Positions 33,473-41,688 of a stretch of DNA of 64,000 nucleotides are shown in pieces (within the stretch, counting starts at the first letter, position 1; every line of letters begins with the position of its first letter). The notes beneath the pieces were generated by a model that saw only the letters and a program-made list of their open reading frames with translations, was not told the DNA's origin and did not search any database. The DNA is from an uncultured Clostridia bacterium (GTDB lineage: Bacteria > Bacillota > Clostridia > Christensenellales > CAG-138). Location of the stretch: assembly GCA_947168855.1 (NCBI GenBank), contig CAMVNO010000007.1, positions 1-64,000 on the forward strand, in the 5' to 3' direction. The position numbers and the translations under genes were made by a program.

Positions 33473-33985
33473 TCAATACTTGAGGATCGTTTCGACCGGA
33501 TAGCCTGCAAGCGTTTCACGTCCGTTGAGGTCGCAGAGTTCGATTGCAAACACGAACCCCGTCACAACGCCGCCCGCCTTTTCGACGAGCTTTGCGCACG
33601 CGAGCGCCGTGCCGCCGGTTGCCAGAAGGTCGTCGACGATCGCAACGCGCTGACCGGGCTTGATCGCGTCCACATGGATCTGCAGCTCGTCCGAGCCGTA
33701 TTCAAGCCCGTAGGTGCAGCCGATCGTTTCGTACGGAAGCTTGCCGGGCTTTCTTGCCGGAACAAAGCCCGCGTGCAGCATGCTCGCAAGCGCGGAGCCG
33801 AAGATGAACCCGCGTGCCTCGGGTCCCACAACCAGATCGACGTCCCGGTCGAACAGCGGCTGCGCCATCTCGTTGACAAGCGCTTCAAAGCCGTCCGCGT
33901 CGCCGATCAGCGGCGTGATGTCGCGAAACAGAATGCCGGGTTTCGGAAAATCGGGAATGCTGCGTACCAAAGCTTTCAGATCCAT
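33473..33985 (-). CDS. apt: Adenine phosphoribosyltransferase
   Basis: 170 residues, the standard length. AAGGAGGAACCT precedes the ATG at 33985, giving MDLKALVRSIPDFPKPGILF. The PRPP-binding motif is VAIVDDLLATGGTALA, and VVGPEARGFIFGSALA is the conserved family segment near residue 55. It converts adenine and PRPP to AMP in purine salvage. It appears to be monocistronic with its own terminator, and is the first clearly chromosomal gene right of the tRNA-Leu integration site. Confidence 0.96.
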   Translation of the reverse strand: MDLKALVRSIPDFPKPGILFRDITPLIGDADGFEALVNEMAQPLFDRDVDLVVGPEARGFIFGSALASMLHAGFVPARKPGKLPYETIGCTYGLEYGSDELQIHVDAIKPGQRVAIVDDLLATGGTALACAKLVEKAGGVVTGFVFAIELCDLNGRETLAGYPVETILKY

Positions 33986-34068
33986 AGGTTCCTCCTTGCG
34001 GCGTATGCCGATCAAATGATACTGTATTATAGCACGCCCGATCCGTTATTTCAACCGTTGCCGCGATT

Positions 34069-36096
34069 TTACGGCAGCTTGCCTTCCCTTTCGAGGCGGA
34101 CGATCTCGTCGTAATCGAATTTCTCGGTTGCGATCTCCGGGTATTTCGAGTGGTCGTAGCGCCAGAAATAGGACTTGATCTTGCATTGCTCGTTCGTCCA
34201 CATGAAGCATTTATGCTTGTGCTGCGGCGCAAGCGTGGGATCGAAATGATACCAGCCGGTGCCGATGTTAACGATCACCCAGAAATGCCGCGTTCTGCCG
34301 CCGAGCCGTGTGAGACTCATATACTCAATGCCGAGCTCGTCCAGAAACGCGCGGGTAACGGCATAGAACGTAAAACAGTCGCCCTTTCCGGTCTTAAATC
34401 CTCTTGCGGCTTCCTTGCGCCAGTCGGTCTTGTCGGAGGTGCCGACGTATCGGACATGGCTGCGTGTGTAATCGAACACGGCTTTGAGCTTTTCCGCCGT
34501 CACCATATCGTCCGCGGTGATCTCCTTCAGCACGTCCTGCGCAAGCTTCTTCACGTCCTCCTCGGACACCGTCGGAGCAACGAGCTTATACTCGCAGCTC
34601 GCGCTTGTGCGGTTGCCGGAAAGATCCTCCGCCGTAAAGGTGACCTTGTATTTCCCCGCCTGATCCGGGATCACATCGGAATCGACGGTGACCTTCACAC
34701 GGCCGTCCACGGCGTCCTCCGCGTACACCTCCGCCAAATAGGCGATCGGTTCGCTGACGTAGGCGGTGCGGTTCACCACGCCGTAGATTTCCGGCGGCTC
34801 GGTATCCTCCGCAAGCACGACCGTGCCGTCACACTCCGTTACATTTCCGGAGGCGTCCTCCGCCCGCACACGGACCGGCTGCTCGCCCGCCGCATTCCAG
34901 TCCGGCTCGGTGAGCCACGTCATCTGGACGGGCGAATAATCCAGCGCTTTGAACGCGGCGTCCGGCGAAACGGGATGCAGCGTATACAGCGCCGCGTCGG
35001 AACGCGGTTCCACGGTCGGCGCGGTCGTATCCACCACCGTGACCAGCACAAAGTCCTCCGCGCCGTCCACCGTCACCGGCACCGTATAGATGCCGACCGT
35101 ATCCGGAACAAACGACTTCTTGATCGCCACCGTTTCGTCGGCTGCGAGCAGCTCCGGCGTGATCGGCTCGCCCGAAGCCTCCAGCGCGATCGGTTCGATG
35201 CGGGAAATGACCAGTTCGCTTTCGACGTCCGTCGTATTCCCGCCCTCGTCGGTCATGCGCACCGTGACCTTCTGCACATGCGGCACGGATTCGTCCGGCT
35301 CATTCAAAAGTGCAAAGGTGAGGTCCGTTTCGTCATGCGGGCTTGAGACAAGCGCTTCCGGCGCGATCGGATCGCCCGGGCAGATCCAGAGGGATACGCT
35401 CTCCCCCGTCGGCGGCACGGTGTCCGAAACGATCAGCGCCGACGTCACCGTTTGCCCGTTTTTCAGCAGAAATCCCGCCGGATACGTTCCGACATGGCGC
35501 ATCATTTCCCCTGTGGGAAGCGTCACCGGCTCCGCCGTTACGCCGTCCAGCAGAAACGCGTCCGCCCCGGGCACAGGCGCGCCGGCTTCCGCCGCGACCG
35601 ATTCCCGGACCGCGCGGATGTGCAGCAGGCTTTGGATCGAGGTGCTGTTGCCGGACGCGTCGGATAACCGGATCGTTACGTCAAAATCACCGACGCGATC
35701 GAAATCGAACGGCTTGGAAAACGTGACCTTGACGACGCTCTCGTCGCGGATCTTTGTCACAAGCTTGTCCGGCGTCAGCGAAGCGCCGTACGGGATCGTC
35801 TGCTCGCGCGGCTCCCCGGTCGGCGCGACGGTATCGCGCACGCGCACGAGCACCGGCGTTGCAATGCCGTTGTGTGTGACCTTTATGATATGATTGCCCG
35901 CCGGCAGCGTTTTGTACGTGCCGACATAGCTGTCGCCCGTGCGGGCGATCGTTTCCACGGCGGGAAGCGGATCGCCGAGCTCCACGGTCACGATCGGCTT
36001 CAGCCCGATATAGTGAACGCAGACCAAAACGGCCGCTGCGAACAGCACGGCGGCAATGCAGATCCATATGATGGTTGCTGTCTTTTTTTGCTTCAT
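34069..36096 (-). CDS. Membrane-anchored transglutaminase-like protein with Ig-like repeats
   Basis: 675 residues from the ATG at 36096 (GGAG upstream). A Lys-rich N-terminus and one membrane segment (ATIIWICIAAVLFAAAVLVC) anchor it. Then come several Ig/HYR-like repeats, recognisable by recurring D-T-V/E-x-P-P-T/E and D-x-S-G-N signatures (SDASGNSTSI, EDASGNVTEC, EDLSGNRTSA). A C-terminal transglutaminase-core domain has KGDCFTFYAVTRAFL (Cys), RHFWVIVNIG (His) and WYHFDPTL (Asp). It is probably exposed on the cell surface and may cleave or crosslink peptides; the substrate is unknown. Confidence 0.85.
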   Translation of the reverse strand: MKQKKTATIIWICIAAVLFAAAVLVCVHYIGLKPIVTVELGDPLPAVETIARTGDSYVGTYKTLPAGNHIIKVTHNGIATPVLVRVRDTVAPTGEPREQTIPYGASLTPDKLVTKIRDESVVKVTFSKPFDFDRVGDFDVTIRLSDASGNSTSIQSLLHIRAVRESVAAEAGAPVPGADAFLLDGVTAEPVTLPTGEMMRHVGTYPAGFLLKNGQTVTSALIVSDTVPPTGESVSLWICPGDPIAPEALVSSPHDETDLTFALLNEPDESVPHVQKVTVRMTDEGGNTTDVESELVISRIEPIALEASGEPITPELLAADETVAIKKSFVPDTVGIYTVPVTVDGAEDFVLVTVVDTTAPTVEPRSDAALYTLHPVSPDAAFKALDYSPVQMTWLTEPDWNAAGEQPVRVRAEDASGNVTECDGTVVLAEDTEPPEIYGVVNRTAYVSEPIAYLAEVYAEDAVDGRVKVTVDSDVIPDQAGKYKVTFTAEDLSGNRTSASCEYKLVAPTVSEEDVKKLAQDVLKEITADDMVTAEKLKAVFDYTRSHVRYVGTSDKTDWRKEAARGFKTGKGDCFTFYAVTRAFLDELGIEYMSLTRLGGRTRHFWVIVNIGTGWYHFDPTLAPQHKHKCFMWTNEQCKIKSYFWRYDHSKYPEIATEKFDYDEIVRLEREGKLP

Positions 36097-36332
36097 TTCC
36101 GTCTCCGCCGCCGCGTGCATCCGCGCGGTCGGCTTTCCATCAGTATAGCACGTTTGGTCCGAAAAACAAGTAAAGTTCTTGCGGAATTATTGTAACAGTT
36201 TTTCCCATCCCGCCGCCCGGACCTGCGGCGAGCCGAAAAAACCGGATTTTTTACGTCAGTTTGCATTTTCTTCACAATCTTGTGACGCTTCTTTCACATG
36301 GATAACGCATTTTTGACGCATTTGCGGGTTAT

Positions 36333-36456
36333 ACTGAAATCGTCAAAAGGAGAGCGGGTTACCCCTCCCGCGATCCGATTGATCAATAAGGACTCCTCCT
36401 TATCATTACCCCCCTCTATCCTTGTCAAAACCGCCCTCACCCCGGGGCGGTTTTGA
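36333..36456 (+). ncRNA. Candidate small RNA ending in a strong terminator
   Basis: No frame is present between the divergent ends of the transglutaminase and ygeW genes. The plus strand has successive hairpins GCGGG-TTACCCCT-CCCGC and AAGGA-CTCC-TCCTT, then AAAACCGCCC/GGGGCGGTTTT followed by GATTTTT (36427-36456). TATACT near 36332 could be a -10 box, but no convincing -35 is 17 bases upstream. A terminator on a strand with no upstream gene is the main evidence. Confidence 0.4.
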
Positions 36457-36474
36457 TTTTTGGGATGCGGCGCG

Positions 36475-36503
36475 CAAAAGGACCGCCGGCGATTCGGCGG
36501 TCC
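36475..36503 (-). terminator. Intrinsic terminator of the ygeY-ygeW unit
   Basis: GGACCGCC/GGCGGTCC hairpin followed on the minus strand by TTTTGCGC, 16 bases past the ygeW stop. Confidence 0.85.
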
Positions 36504-36518
36504 CTGCTTTACATCGAT

Positions 36519-37742
36519 TCAGTTTTCTCCGCCCTCCCAGCGTTTTTTGGCGTCAGCTTCGAGCTTCAGAAGCGTTGCCTGCGGGTTTTTGACCTTCGCA
36601 AGGAAGATCATCGCCGCGATGATGTACGGCTTGAACGACGCCTGCTTGTAGAGAGGATCGCGATAGCGGTCGAATACAGACGCCGCAACCTCGCCCGCTT
36701 CGCAGCTTACATCGGTGATGTCCGCGGGCAGGCAGTGGAGATACAGCGCTTTGCCGTCCTTGGTGAGGCGCATCATTTCCTCGGTGCACTCCCAGTCCTT
36801 GTGTTCCGCGTTCTGTGCAAGGAGACGCTTTTCGAGCGCCTTGATGCCATCGAGATCGCCGTTGCCGTACAGCTCTGTGCGCTCCTCCATGGCTTTATAG
36901 GGCGCCCAGGATTTCGGATAGACGATGTCGGCGTCCTTGAACGCTTCCTTCATGTCGTGCGTGATTTTGAAAGAAGCGCCGGACTTTTTGCAGTTCTCCT
37001 CCGCCACCTTCACGACGTCGTCCATGATCTCGTAGCCCTCGGGATACGCGAGCGTGACGTCCATGCCGAACCGGGTAAACAGCCCCGCGACGCCCTGCGG
37101 CACGGAAAGCGGTTTGCCGTATGACGGGCTGTACGCCCAGGTCATCGCGACCTTCTTACCCTTGAGGTTTTTGATCGCCTCGTCGAGATCGTCGGATCCG
37201 CCGAGCGTATGGATGCAGTGCAGCATGTCCGCCATGCACTGCGTCGGGTGGTCGATGTCGCACTGGAGGTTCACGAGCGTCGGCTTCTGCTCGAGCACGC
37301 CCGCCTTGTTGCCCTCGGTGACGGCGTTGACGACGTTGTGCATGTAGGTGTTGCCCTTGCCGATGTACATGTCGTCGCGGATGCCGATGACGTCCGCCAT
37401 GAACGAGATCATGTTCGCGGTCTCGCGCACCGTTTCGCCGTGCGCGATCTGGCTCTTGCCCTCGTCGAGATCCTGCACCTCAAGCCCGAGAAGGTTGCAC
37501 GCCGACGCAAAGCTGAAGCGCGTGCGGGTGGAGTTGTCACGGAACAGCGAGATGCCGAGTCCGGAATCGAAGATCTTGCAGGAGATGTTGTTCTCACGCA
37601 GGTGACGCAGCGCGTCCGCCACGGTAAACACCGCCGCGATCTCGTCGTCGGTCTTTTCCCAGGTCAGGAAAAAGTCGCCGTTGTACATGTTGTCGAACTT
37701 CAGCTCGTTCAGCTTGTCGGTGTATTTCTTGACGTTGCTCAT
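36519..37742 (-). CDS. ygeW: Knotted carbamoyltransferase YgeW
   Basis: 407 residues. The carbamoyl-phosphate motif is FRDNSTRTRFSFA (STRTR near residue 72), with DIDHPTQCMADML and YLHCLPADI further on. The length and these motifs match YgeW rather than ornithine or aspartate carbamoyltransferases. Its true substrate is not established; family members occur with purine-degradation and selenium-linked genes. It is the second gene of a ygeY-ygeW unit (9-base gap) behind a PAS/HTH regulator. The dispensable-looking C-terminal extension is charged (DAKKRWEGGEN). Confidence 0.93.
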   Translation of the reverse strand: MSNVKKYTDKLNELKFDNMYNGDFFLTWEKTDDEIAAVFTVADALRHLRENNISCKIFDSGLGISLFRDNSTRTRFSFASACNLLGLEVQDLDEGKSQIAHGETVRETANMISFMADVIGIRDDMYIGKGNTYMHNVVNAVTEGNKAGVLEQKPTLVNLQCDIDHPTQCMADMLHCIHTLGGSDDLDEAIKNLKGKKVAMTWAYSPSYGKPLSVPQGVAGLFTRFGMDVTLAYPEGYEIMDDVVKVAEENCKKSGASFKITHDMKEAFKDADIVYPKSWAPYKAMEERTELYGNGDLDGIKALEKRLLAQNAEHKDWECTEEMMRLTKDGKALYLHCLPADITDVSCEAGEVAASVFDRYRDPLYKQASFKPYIIAAMIFLAKVKNPQATLLKLEADAKKRWEGGEN

Positions 37743-37751
37743 AACTCCTCC

Positions 37752-39128
37752 TCAGTCGTTTGCAAACTTGGTGTCGGTCCTGCCCGCGCGGTATTCGGTG
37801 ACGTCGTCCGTGCGGTTTTCGGGCTTATAGCACATCGGGACCGCGGCATACAGCGCCGCGCAGGTCACGAGGTCCTGCTTCCATGTGATCTCGTTCGGCG
37901 CGTGCGCCTGCGATTCCGCGCCGGGACCGAAGCCCACGCACGGGATGCCGTAGCGTCCCTGAATGCTGACGCCGTTCGTCGAGAACGTCCACTTGTCGAT
38001 CAGCGGTCGGTCGCGCTTGTCCATGGCGCTCGGATGCCCGATGCGCTTATCGCCGAACAGCGCCTTATGCGCGTCGACCAGCGCCTGCACGTGCGCCGCG
38101 CTCTCCTTATTGATCCACGTCGGGAAATAGCATTCGGTCTCATACTTCAAACCCGTCCATGCCGGACGGTCGTACAGGTACATCGAGACCTTGACGTCGT
38201 CGCCGTACTTCTTGCACGCCGGGAGATTGCGGATCTCGTCGAGACAGGAATCCCATGTTTCGCCCGCGGTCATGCGGCGGTCCAGCGACACCGCGCAGGA
38301 GTCCGCGACCGCGCAGCGCGACGGCGAGGTGTAGAAGATCTGCGAGCAGGTGATCGTGCCGCGGCCCAGGAAGCGCGCGTCCTCCCAGTGCTCTGGGTTG
38401 TATTTCGGATCGAGCATTTTCACAAGCCCCTTGATCTCGTCCTGCTCGGTTGCCGTATTCTCGTTCAGCGCGCGGACCTCTTCGAGGATGTCCGCCATCT
38501 TGTAGATCGCGTTGTCGCCGCGCTCCGGCGCGGAGCCGTGGCACGAAACGCCCTTGACGTCCACGCGGATCTCCATTCTGCCGCGGTGCCCGCGATAGAT
38601 GCCGCCGTCGGTCGGCTCGGTGGAGACGACGAACTCGGGCGTGATCCCGTCCTCCTTATGGATGTACTGCCAGCAAAGACCGTCGCAGTCCTCCTCCTGC
38701 ACGGAGGCGACGACGAGGATCTTTGTGTCTTCGGGGATCAGCCCGAGGTCCTTCATGATCTTTGCGCCGTACACCGCCGAGACCACGCCGCCCTCCTGAT
38801 CGGAGCCGCCGCGCCCGTAGATGATATCTTCGGTCTCGTAGCCCTTGTACGGATCGTGCTCCCAGTTTGCGATGTTGCCGATGCCGACGGTGTCGATGTG
38901 TCCGTCGAACGCGATGATGCGGCTGCCTTCGCCCATCCAGCCCAGCGCGTTGCCCTCCGGGTCAATCTCCGCCTTGTCGAAGCCGAGCGCTTCCATTTCG
39001 GCGATCGTGCGCCGGATGACGCCCTCTTCCTCGCAGCTCTCGCTGGGGATCGCAATGAGATCGCGCAGAAACTTCGTCATGTTCGGGAGATATCCCTGCG
39101 CCGCCCGTTTGATTGCTTCAAAGTCCAT
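37752..39128 (-). CDS. ygeY: YgeY-type M20 metallohydrolase
   Basis: 458 residues starting [21 protein letters not shown]20 family motifs are [15 protein letters not shown] (metal-binding His and Asp), [15 protein letters not shown], and [11 protein letters not shown] (catalytic Glu pair). [20 protein letters not shown] marks the dimerisation domain. The match is to YgeY, a peptidase-like hydrolase linked genetically to selenium-dependent purine or nitrogen metabolism. It is cotranscribed with ygeW; typical partner genes ygeX and the hydantoinase are not in the window. Confidence 0.92.
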   Translation of the reverse strand: MDFEAIKRAAQGYLPNMTKFLRDLIAIPSESCEEEGVIRRTIAEMEALGFDKAEIDPEGNALGWMGEGSRIIAFDGHIDTVGIGNIANWEHDPYKGYETEDIIYGRGGSDQEGGVVSAVYGAKIMKDLGLIPEDTKILVVASVQEEDCDGLCWQYIHKEDGITPEFVVSTEPTDGGIYRGHRGRMEIRVDVKGVSCHGSAPERGDNAIYKMADILEEVRALNENTATEQDEIKGLVKMLDPKYNPEHWEDARFLGRGTITCSQIFYTSPSRCAVADSCAVSLDRRMTAGETWDSCLDEIRNLPACKKYGDDVKVSMYLYDRPAWTGLKYETECYFPTWINKESAAHVQALVDAHKALFGDKRIGHPSAMDKRDRPLIDKWTFSTNGVSIQGRYGIPCVGFGPGAESQAHAPNEITWKQDLVTCAALYAAVPMCYKPENRTDDVTEYRAGRTDTKFAND

Positions 39129-39143
39129 GCTGTTTTCCTTTCT

Positions 39144-39785
39144 TTACTCCTGAATGGTATTCGTTGCGTCGATGTAGGAATACAGGGTATATTTGCTGAT
39201 GCCGAAATACTTCGACACTTTATCGCCGCTTCGGGTGATCAGGAACGCGCCCGCCTTGTTCAAAAACGCGATCGCTCTGACCTTGTCCTCCTTGTTCATC
39301 ATGGCGACGGGCTTGCCGACCAGCTGCACGGACTGCTCGATGAGATCGTCGAGCAGCTCGTTCACCGACGGATGGATACGGTCCGGCTCCTTCTTTTCTT
39401 CTTCCTTATGGTGCAGCAGCGAGCCCACCGCACGCTCCGCCATCAAAAGCTCGGTGATGTCGTAATTGATCGAAAGGATGCCCTCCGGCGCGCCGGTCTC
39501 GTCGCGGAGATAGACCGTGGAGCATTTCAGAATACGTCCGTCATGCGTCCGCATCAGATATCCCGTCTGATCTTCGAGCGTGTTTGCATCCTCCGTCTTC
39601 AGCGCTTCCAGCACGACGCGGCTCGGTCCGTCGCCGACCTTACGGTGCGTGACGTGCCCGTTTTCGATCACCGCGATCGTGTGCTCCATGTCGCCGCCCT
39701 TCAGGTTGTGCACCGCAACCTCGCAGTTCGGTCCGAACTGCGCCGCGATCGCTTTTGAAAGCCGTTCATAAAAGCTCAGGTCCAT
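39144..39785 (-). CDS. PAS-like (YheO) domain / HTH transcriptional regulator
   Basis: 213 residues from the ATG at 39785. The N-terminal ~110 residues form a YheO-like PAS domain (FGPNCEVAVHNLKGGDMEHT, then STVYLRDETGAPEGILSINY). The C-terminal ~60 residues form a DauR-type helix-turn-helix, ending FGISKYTLYSYIDATN. DauR-type proteins sense small amino-acid-like molecules. It lies 15 bases upstream of ygeY in the same direction, so it probably controls ygeY-ygeW. The ribosome site is weak (GGGGAAACAC). Confidence 0.85.
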   Translation of the reverse strand: MDLSFYERLSKAIAAQFGPNCEVAVHNLKGGDMEHTIAVIENGHVTHRKVGDGPSRVVLEALKTEDANTLEDQTGYLMRTHDGRILKCSTVYLRDETGAPEGILSINYDITELLMAERAVGSLLHHKEEEKKEPDRIHPSVNELLDDLIEQSVQLVGKPVAMMNKEDKVRAIAFLNKAGAFLITRSGDKVSKYFGISKYTLYSYIDATNTIQE

Positions 39786-39906
39786 GTGTTTCCCCGATCT
39801 GCCGTATTCTTCAAATGACAGTATAAACGATTTCCGCCCGATGCACAAGTGGAATTCTGACAAAGTTTCAGATTTGCAAAAAGATTTTTCATGCGATGCT
39901 TTTTGC

Positions 39907-39935
39907 TTGCATTGCGCTGTGAAATGCGGTACAAT
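39907..39935 (+). promoter_or_regulatory. Promoter of the DUF1292 gene
   Basis: TTGCAT (39907-39912), 17-base spacer, TACAAT (39930-39935), about 30 bases ahead of the ATG at 39965, which has AAAGGAG. Confidence 0.65.
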
Positions 39936-39964
39936 GATTTGGAATAAACGAAAGGAGAACCGCT

Positions 39965-40279
39965 ATGGAAGACGAAAGAGATCTTGTCACCTTTACCGAT
40001 GAGGAAGGCAACGAGTTTGACCTTGAGGTCATTGATTATTTTGAGCACGAGGGCAAGGAGTACGCCGTTTTGGTGGACGCCGAGCTGCCCGAGGAACCCG
40101 AAGAGGATTTCGAGGTCTGCATCATGGAGATCGTCGTGAACGAAGAAGAGGACATGGAAGAGTTCGTGCCCGTTGACGACGACAAGCTCGACGAGCTCTG
40201 GGCGATCGCGGAAAAGCGCATGGAATGCTGGGACTGCGACGCGTCCGACTGCGAGGGCTGCGACAAGCTCGAAGACTGA
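39965..40279 (+). CDS. DUF1292 family acidic protein
   Basis: 104 residues, very acidic. MEDERDLVTFTDEEGNEFDL and YFEHEGKEYAVLVD match DUF1292, a small domain common in Firmicutes near RNA-processing genes. The C-terminus carries four Cys in CWDCDASDCEGCDK, a possible metal site that is not part of the usual family core. It is monocistronic with its own promoter and terminator. Function unknown. Confidence 0.88.
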   Translation: MEDERDLVTFTDEEGNEFDLEVIDYFEHEGKEYAVLVDAELPEEPEEDFEVCIMEIVVNEEEDMEEFVPVDDDKLDELWAIAEKRMECWDCDASDCEGCDKLED

Positions 40280-40295
40280 GCACGGACTGTTTTAA

Positions 40296-40328
40296 TGAAA
40301 AAGAGCTTCCCGCACGGGAAGCTTTTTC
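40296..40328 (+). terminator. Intrinsic terminator of the DUF1292 gene
   Basis: AGCTTCCC-GCAC-GGGAAGCT followed by TTTTTCT. The core CTTCCCGCACGGGAAG recurs in the terminator at 44421-44455. Confidence 0.85.
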
Positions 40329-40640
40329 TATTCACGCGGCTTTGCCGCAATTCATGCCGAAGGCAATTCACGACCGCAAGGTCGATTCATGCGCGCAGCG
40401 CAATTCATTTTCCGCCGCCTTTGCGAATTTGTTGTCAGGAGAACCGTCCCCTTGACAACCCGGAAAGTTGTAGGGGGCGACGTCCTCGGCGCCCCGTTGC
40501 GGATTATCCTTTGACCCTGCGCCGACACCTCATCCGCCTTCGCTCACGCTGCGGCACCTTCCCCTCAAGGGGAAGGCTTTTTTCTTCGGCAAGTTTGAAC
40601 AGAACAACGCTTCCGCGTCCGTTCACACGGCTTTCCCGCA
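40329..40640. repeat. Short-hairpin string A plus dispersed intergenic repeat
   Basis: About 300 bases without a gene. From 40330 to 40410, hairpins GCGGC-TTT-GCCGC, GCCG-AAGGC, GACC-GCAA-GGTC and GCGC-GCA-GCGC are separated by AATTCA(T/C). Then comes TTGTCA...TTGACAA, and a segment (40540-40585) with CCTTCCCCTCAAGGGGAAGG, a repeat type also found at 55.87 kb. The string family recurs at 54.1, 56.0 and 61.3 kb. Confidence 0.7.
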
Positions 40641-40642
40641 AT

Positions 40643-40963
40643 TCATTTATGCAGAATAATCTCCATGACCTGAAATACGGTTTTCCGTTCTTCTTCCGAG
40701 CATCGTTCCAACAGATCCTGTATTTCCTCTTTTGTCGGAACCTCTGATTTCTTCTCGCAAAACAAATCGTTCGGCGTAATGCTCAATGCTTCGCAAATAC
40801 GAAGCGCCGTTTCGACACGCATGTTTACCGTTCCACGCTCGATATCGGCATACGTCCGGTCTGACAGCTTTGCCTTCTCTGCGACTTCCGCTTGTGTCAA
40901 CCCTTTTATCTTTCGTGCCTTATATAATCGATTTCCGATTTCCCGAAAGTCGCGAATCAACAT
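40643..40963 (-). CDS. XRE-family transcriptional regulator
   Basis: 106 residues starting MLIRDFREIGNRLYKARKIK. The helix-turn-helix is GLTQAEVAEKAKLSDRTYAD, followed by the usual ALRICEALSITPNDLF. A helical tail may dimerise. It is divergent from the lipoprotein gene at 41126 and an inverted repeat overlaps the -35 between them, so it probably represses that promoter and its own. Confidence 0.88.
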   Translation of the reverse strand: MLIRDFREIGNRLYKARKIKGLTQAEVAEKAKLSDRTYADIERGTVNMRVETALRICEALSITPNDLFCEKKSEVPTKEEIQDLLERCSEEERKTVFQVMEIILHK

Positions 40964-41000
40964 TTTCCTTCCTCCTTATCTCTTATAATATGAATTTTAA

Positions 41001-41041
41001 TTCCTATTTATGTTGACATATAGGAACTATTAGTGTATATT
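41001..41041 (+). promoter_or_regulatory. Lipoprotein promoter with overlapping operator
   Basis: TTGACA (41013-41018), 17-base spacer and TATATT (41036-41041) form a promoter. An inverted repeat TTCCTATTTATG-TTGA-CATATAGGAA (41001-41026) covers the -35. It is the likely binding site of the divergent XRE regulator. Confidence 0.7.
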
Positions 41042-41125
41042 TATAGGTAGAGTGGTTCTTGTTTCGCGGTTCGGTTCAATCGATCCCAATCTGAATGCCA
41101 TGCTACAAAGAAAAAGGAGGAAAAA

Positions 41126-41557
41126 ATGAAATCATTTCGTTTAATGAAGAAAACTGTATTATGGTGTGTGCTGTTGCTTATGCTGACCGGATGCGGTTCG
41201 AAATCAAGCAGTAGTTCGAGTTCCTATTCAAGTTCAAGCAGTTCTTCGTCCTCATATGAAATGTCGCACAGTATGTATTGTATGCTGTATATGAAGATAT
41301 CAGATGTGAGCGTAAAACATAAAGGCAACTATACATACTGCACCGGAACAATCAAGAATACAGGGGACTACTCTATCAAATATGTAAAAGTCAAAGCGTC
41401 TTTGAAAGACTATTCCGGCAAAGTGATTGATACTGACTGGACCTATGCTGTCGATTCTACCTGGCTTGATCCCGGCGAAAGCAAGTCATTTGAAATGATG
41501 ATCCGTGACGAATACGGAAAAATACAAACAGCAGACGTTTCGATCATCAATGAATAA
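41126..41557 (+). CDS. Serine-rich lipoprotein with FxLYD-like domain
   Basis: 143 residues with AAGGAGG upstream. Signal peptide MKSFRLMKKTVLWCVLLLML ends in the lipobox LTGCG. A low-complexity Ser-rich linker (about 20 Ser) leads to a beta-rich domain ISDVSVKHKGNYTYCTGTIK with N-T-G-D-Y-S-I-K, of the FxLYD/DUF3426-like kind that often sits outside the membrane. It is controlled by the operator promoter above. Function unknown. Confidence 0.82.
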   Translation: MKSFRLMKKTVLWCVLLLMLTGCGSKSSSSSSSYSSSSSSSSSYEMSHSMYCMLYMKISDVSVKHKGNYTYCTGTIKNTGDYSIKYVKVKASLKDYSGKVIDTDWTYAVDSTWLDPGESKSFEMMIRDEYGKIQTADVSIINE

Positions 41558-41597
41558 ACAGTGCGATTGTCTGGGGAACTGTTCCTTGTAATAAACA

Positions 41598-41627
41598 AAA
41601 AAGCTTCCTGCTTGGGAAGCTTTTTGT
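41598..41627 (+). terminator. Intrinsic terminator of the lipoprotein gene
   Basis: AAGCTTCC-TGCTTG-GGAAGCTT followed by TTTG. Confidence 0.8.
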
Positions 41628-41655
41628 TTGCAGCGGCGTGGATTTATGGTATAAT
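41628..41655 (+). promoter_or_regulatory. Promoter of tldD-pmbA
   Basis: TTGCAG (41628-41633), 16-base spacer, TATAAT (41650-41655), 34 bases before the TTG start at 41689. Confidence 0.65.
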
Positions 41656-41688
41656 AAATTATTGATAACAAAACAGGAGGTGCGTGAC

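Noticed and set aside
36318..36338. TTGACG...TATACT as a promoter for the candidate small RNA
   Set aside because: The spacing is only 11 bases, too short for a sigma-70/A promoter.
37209..39758. Plus-strand open frame of about 850 codons opposite ygeW and ygeY
   Set aside because: Same antisense artefact; no motif and implausible composition.
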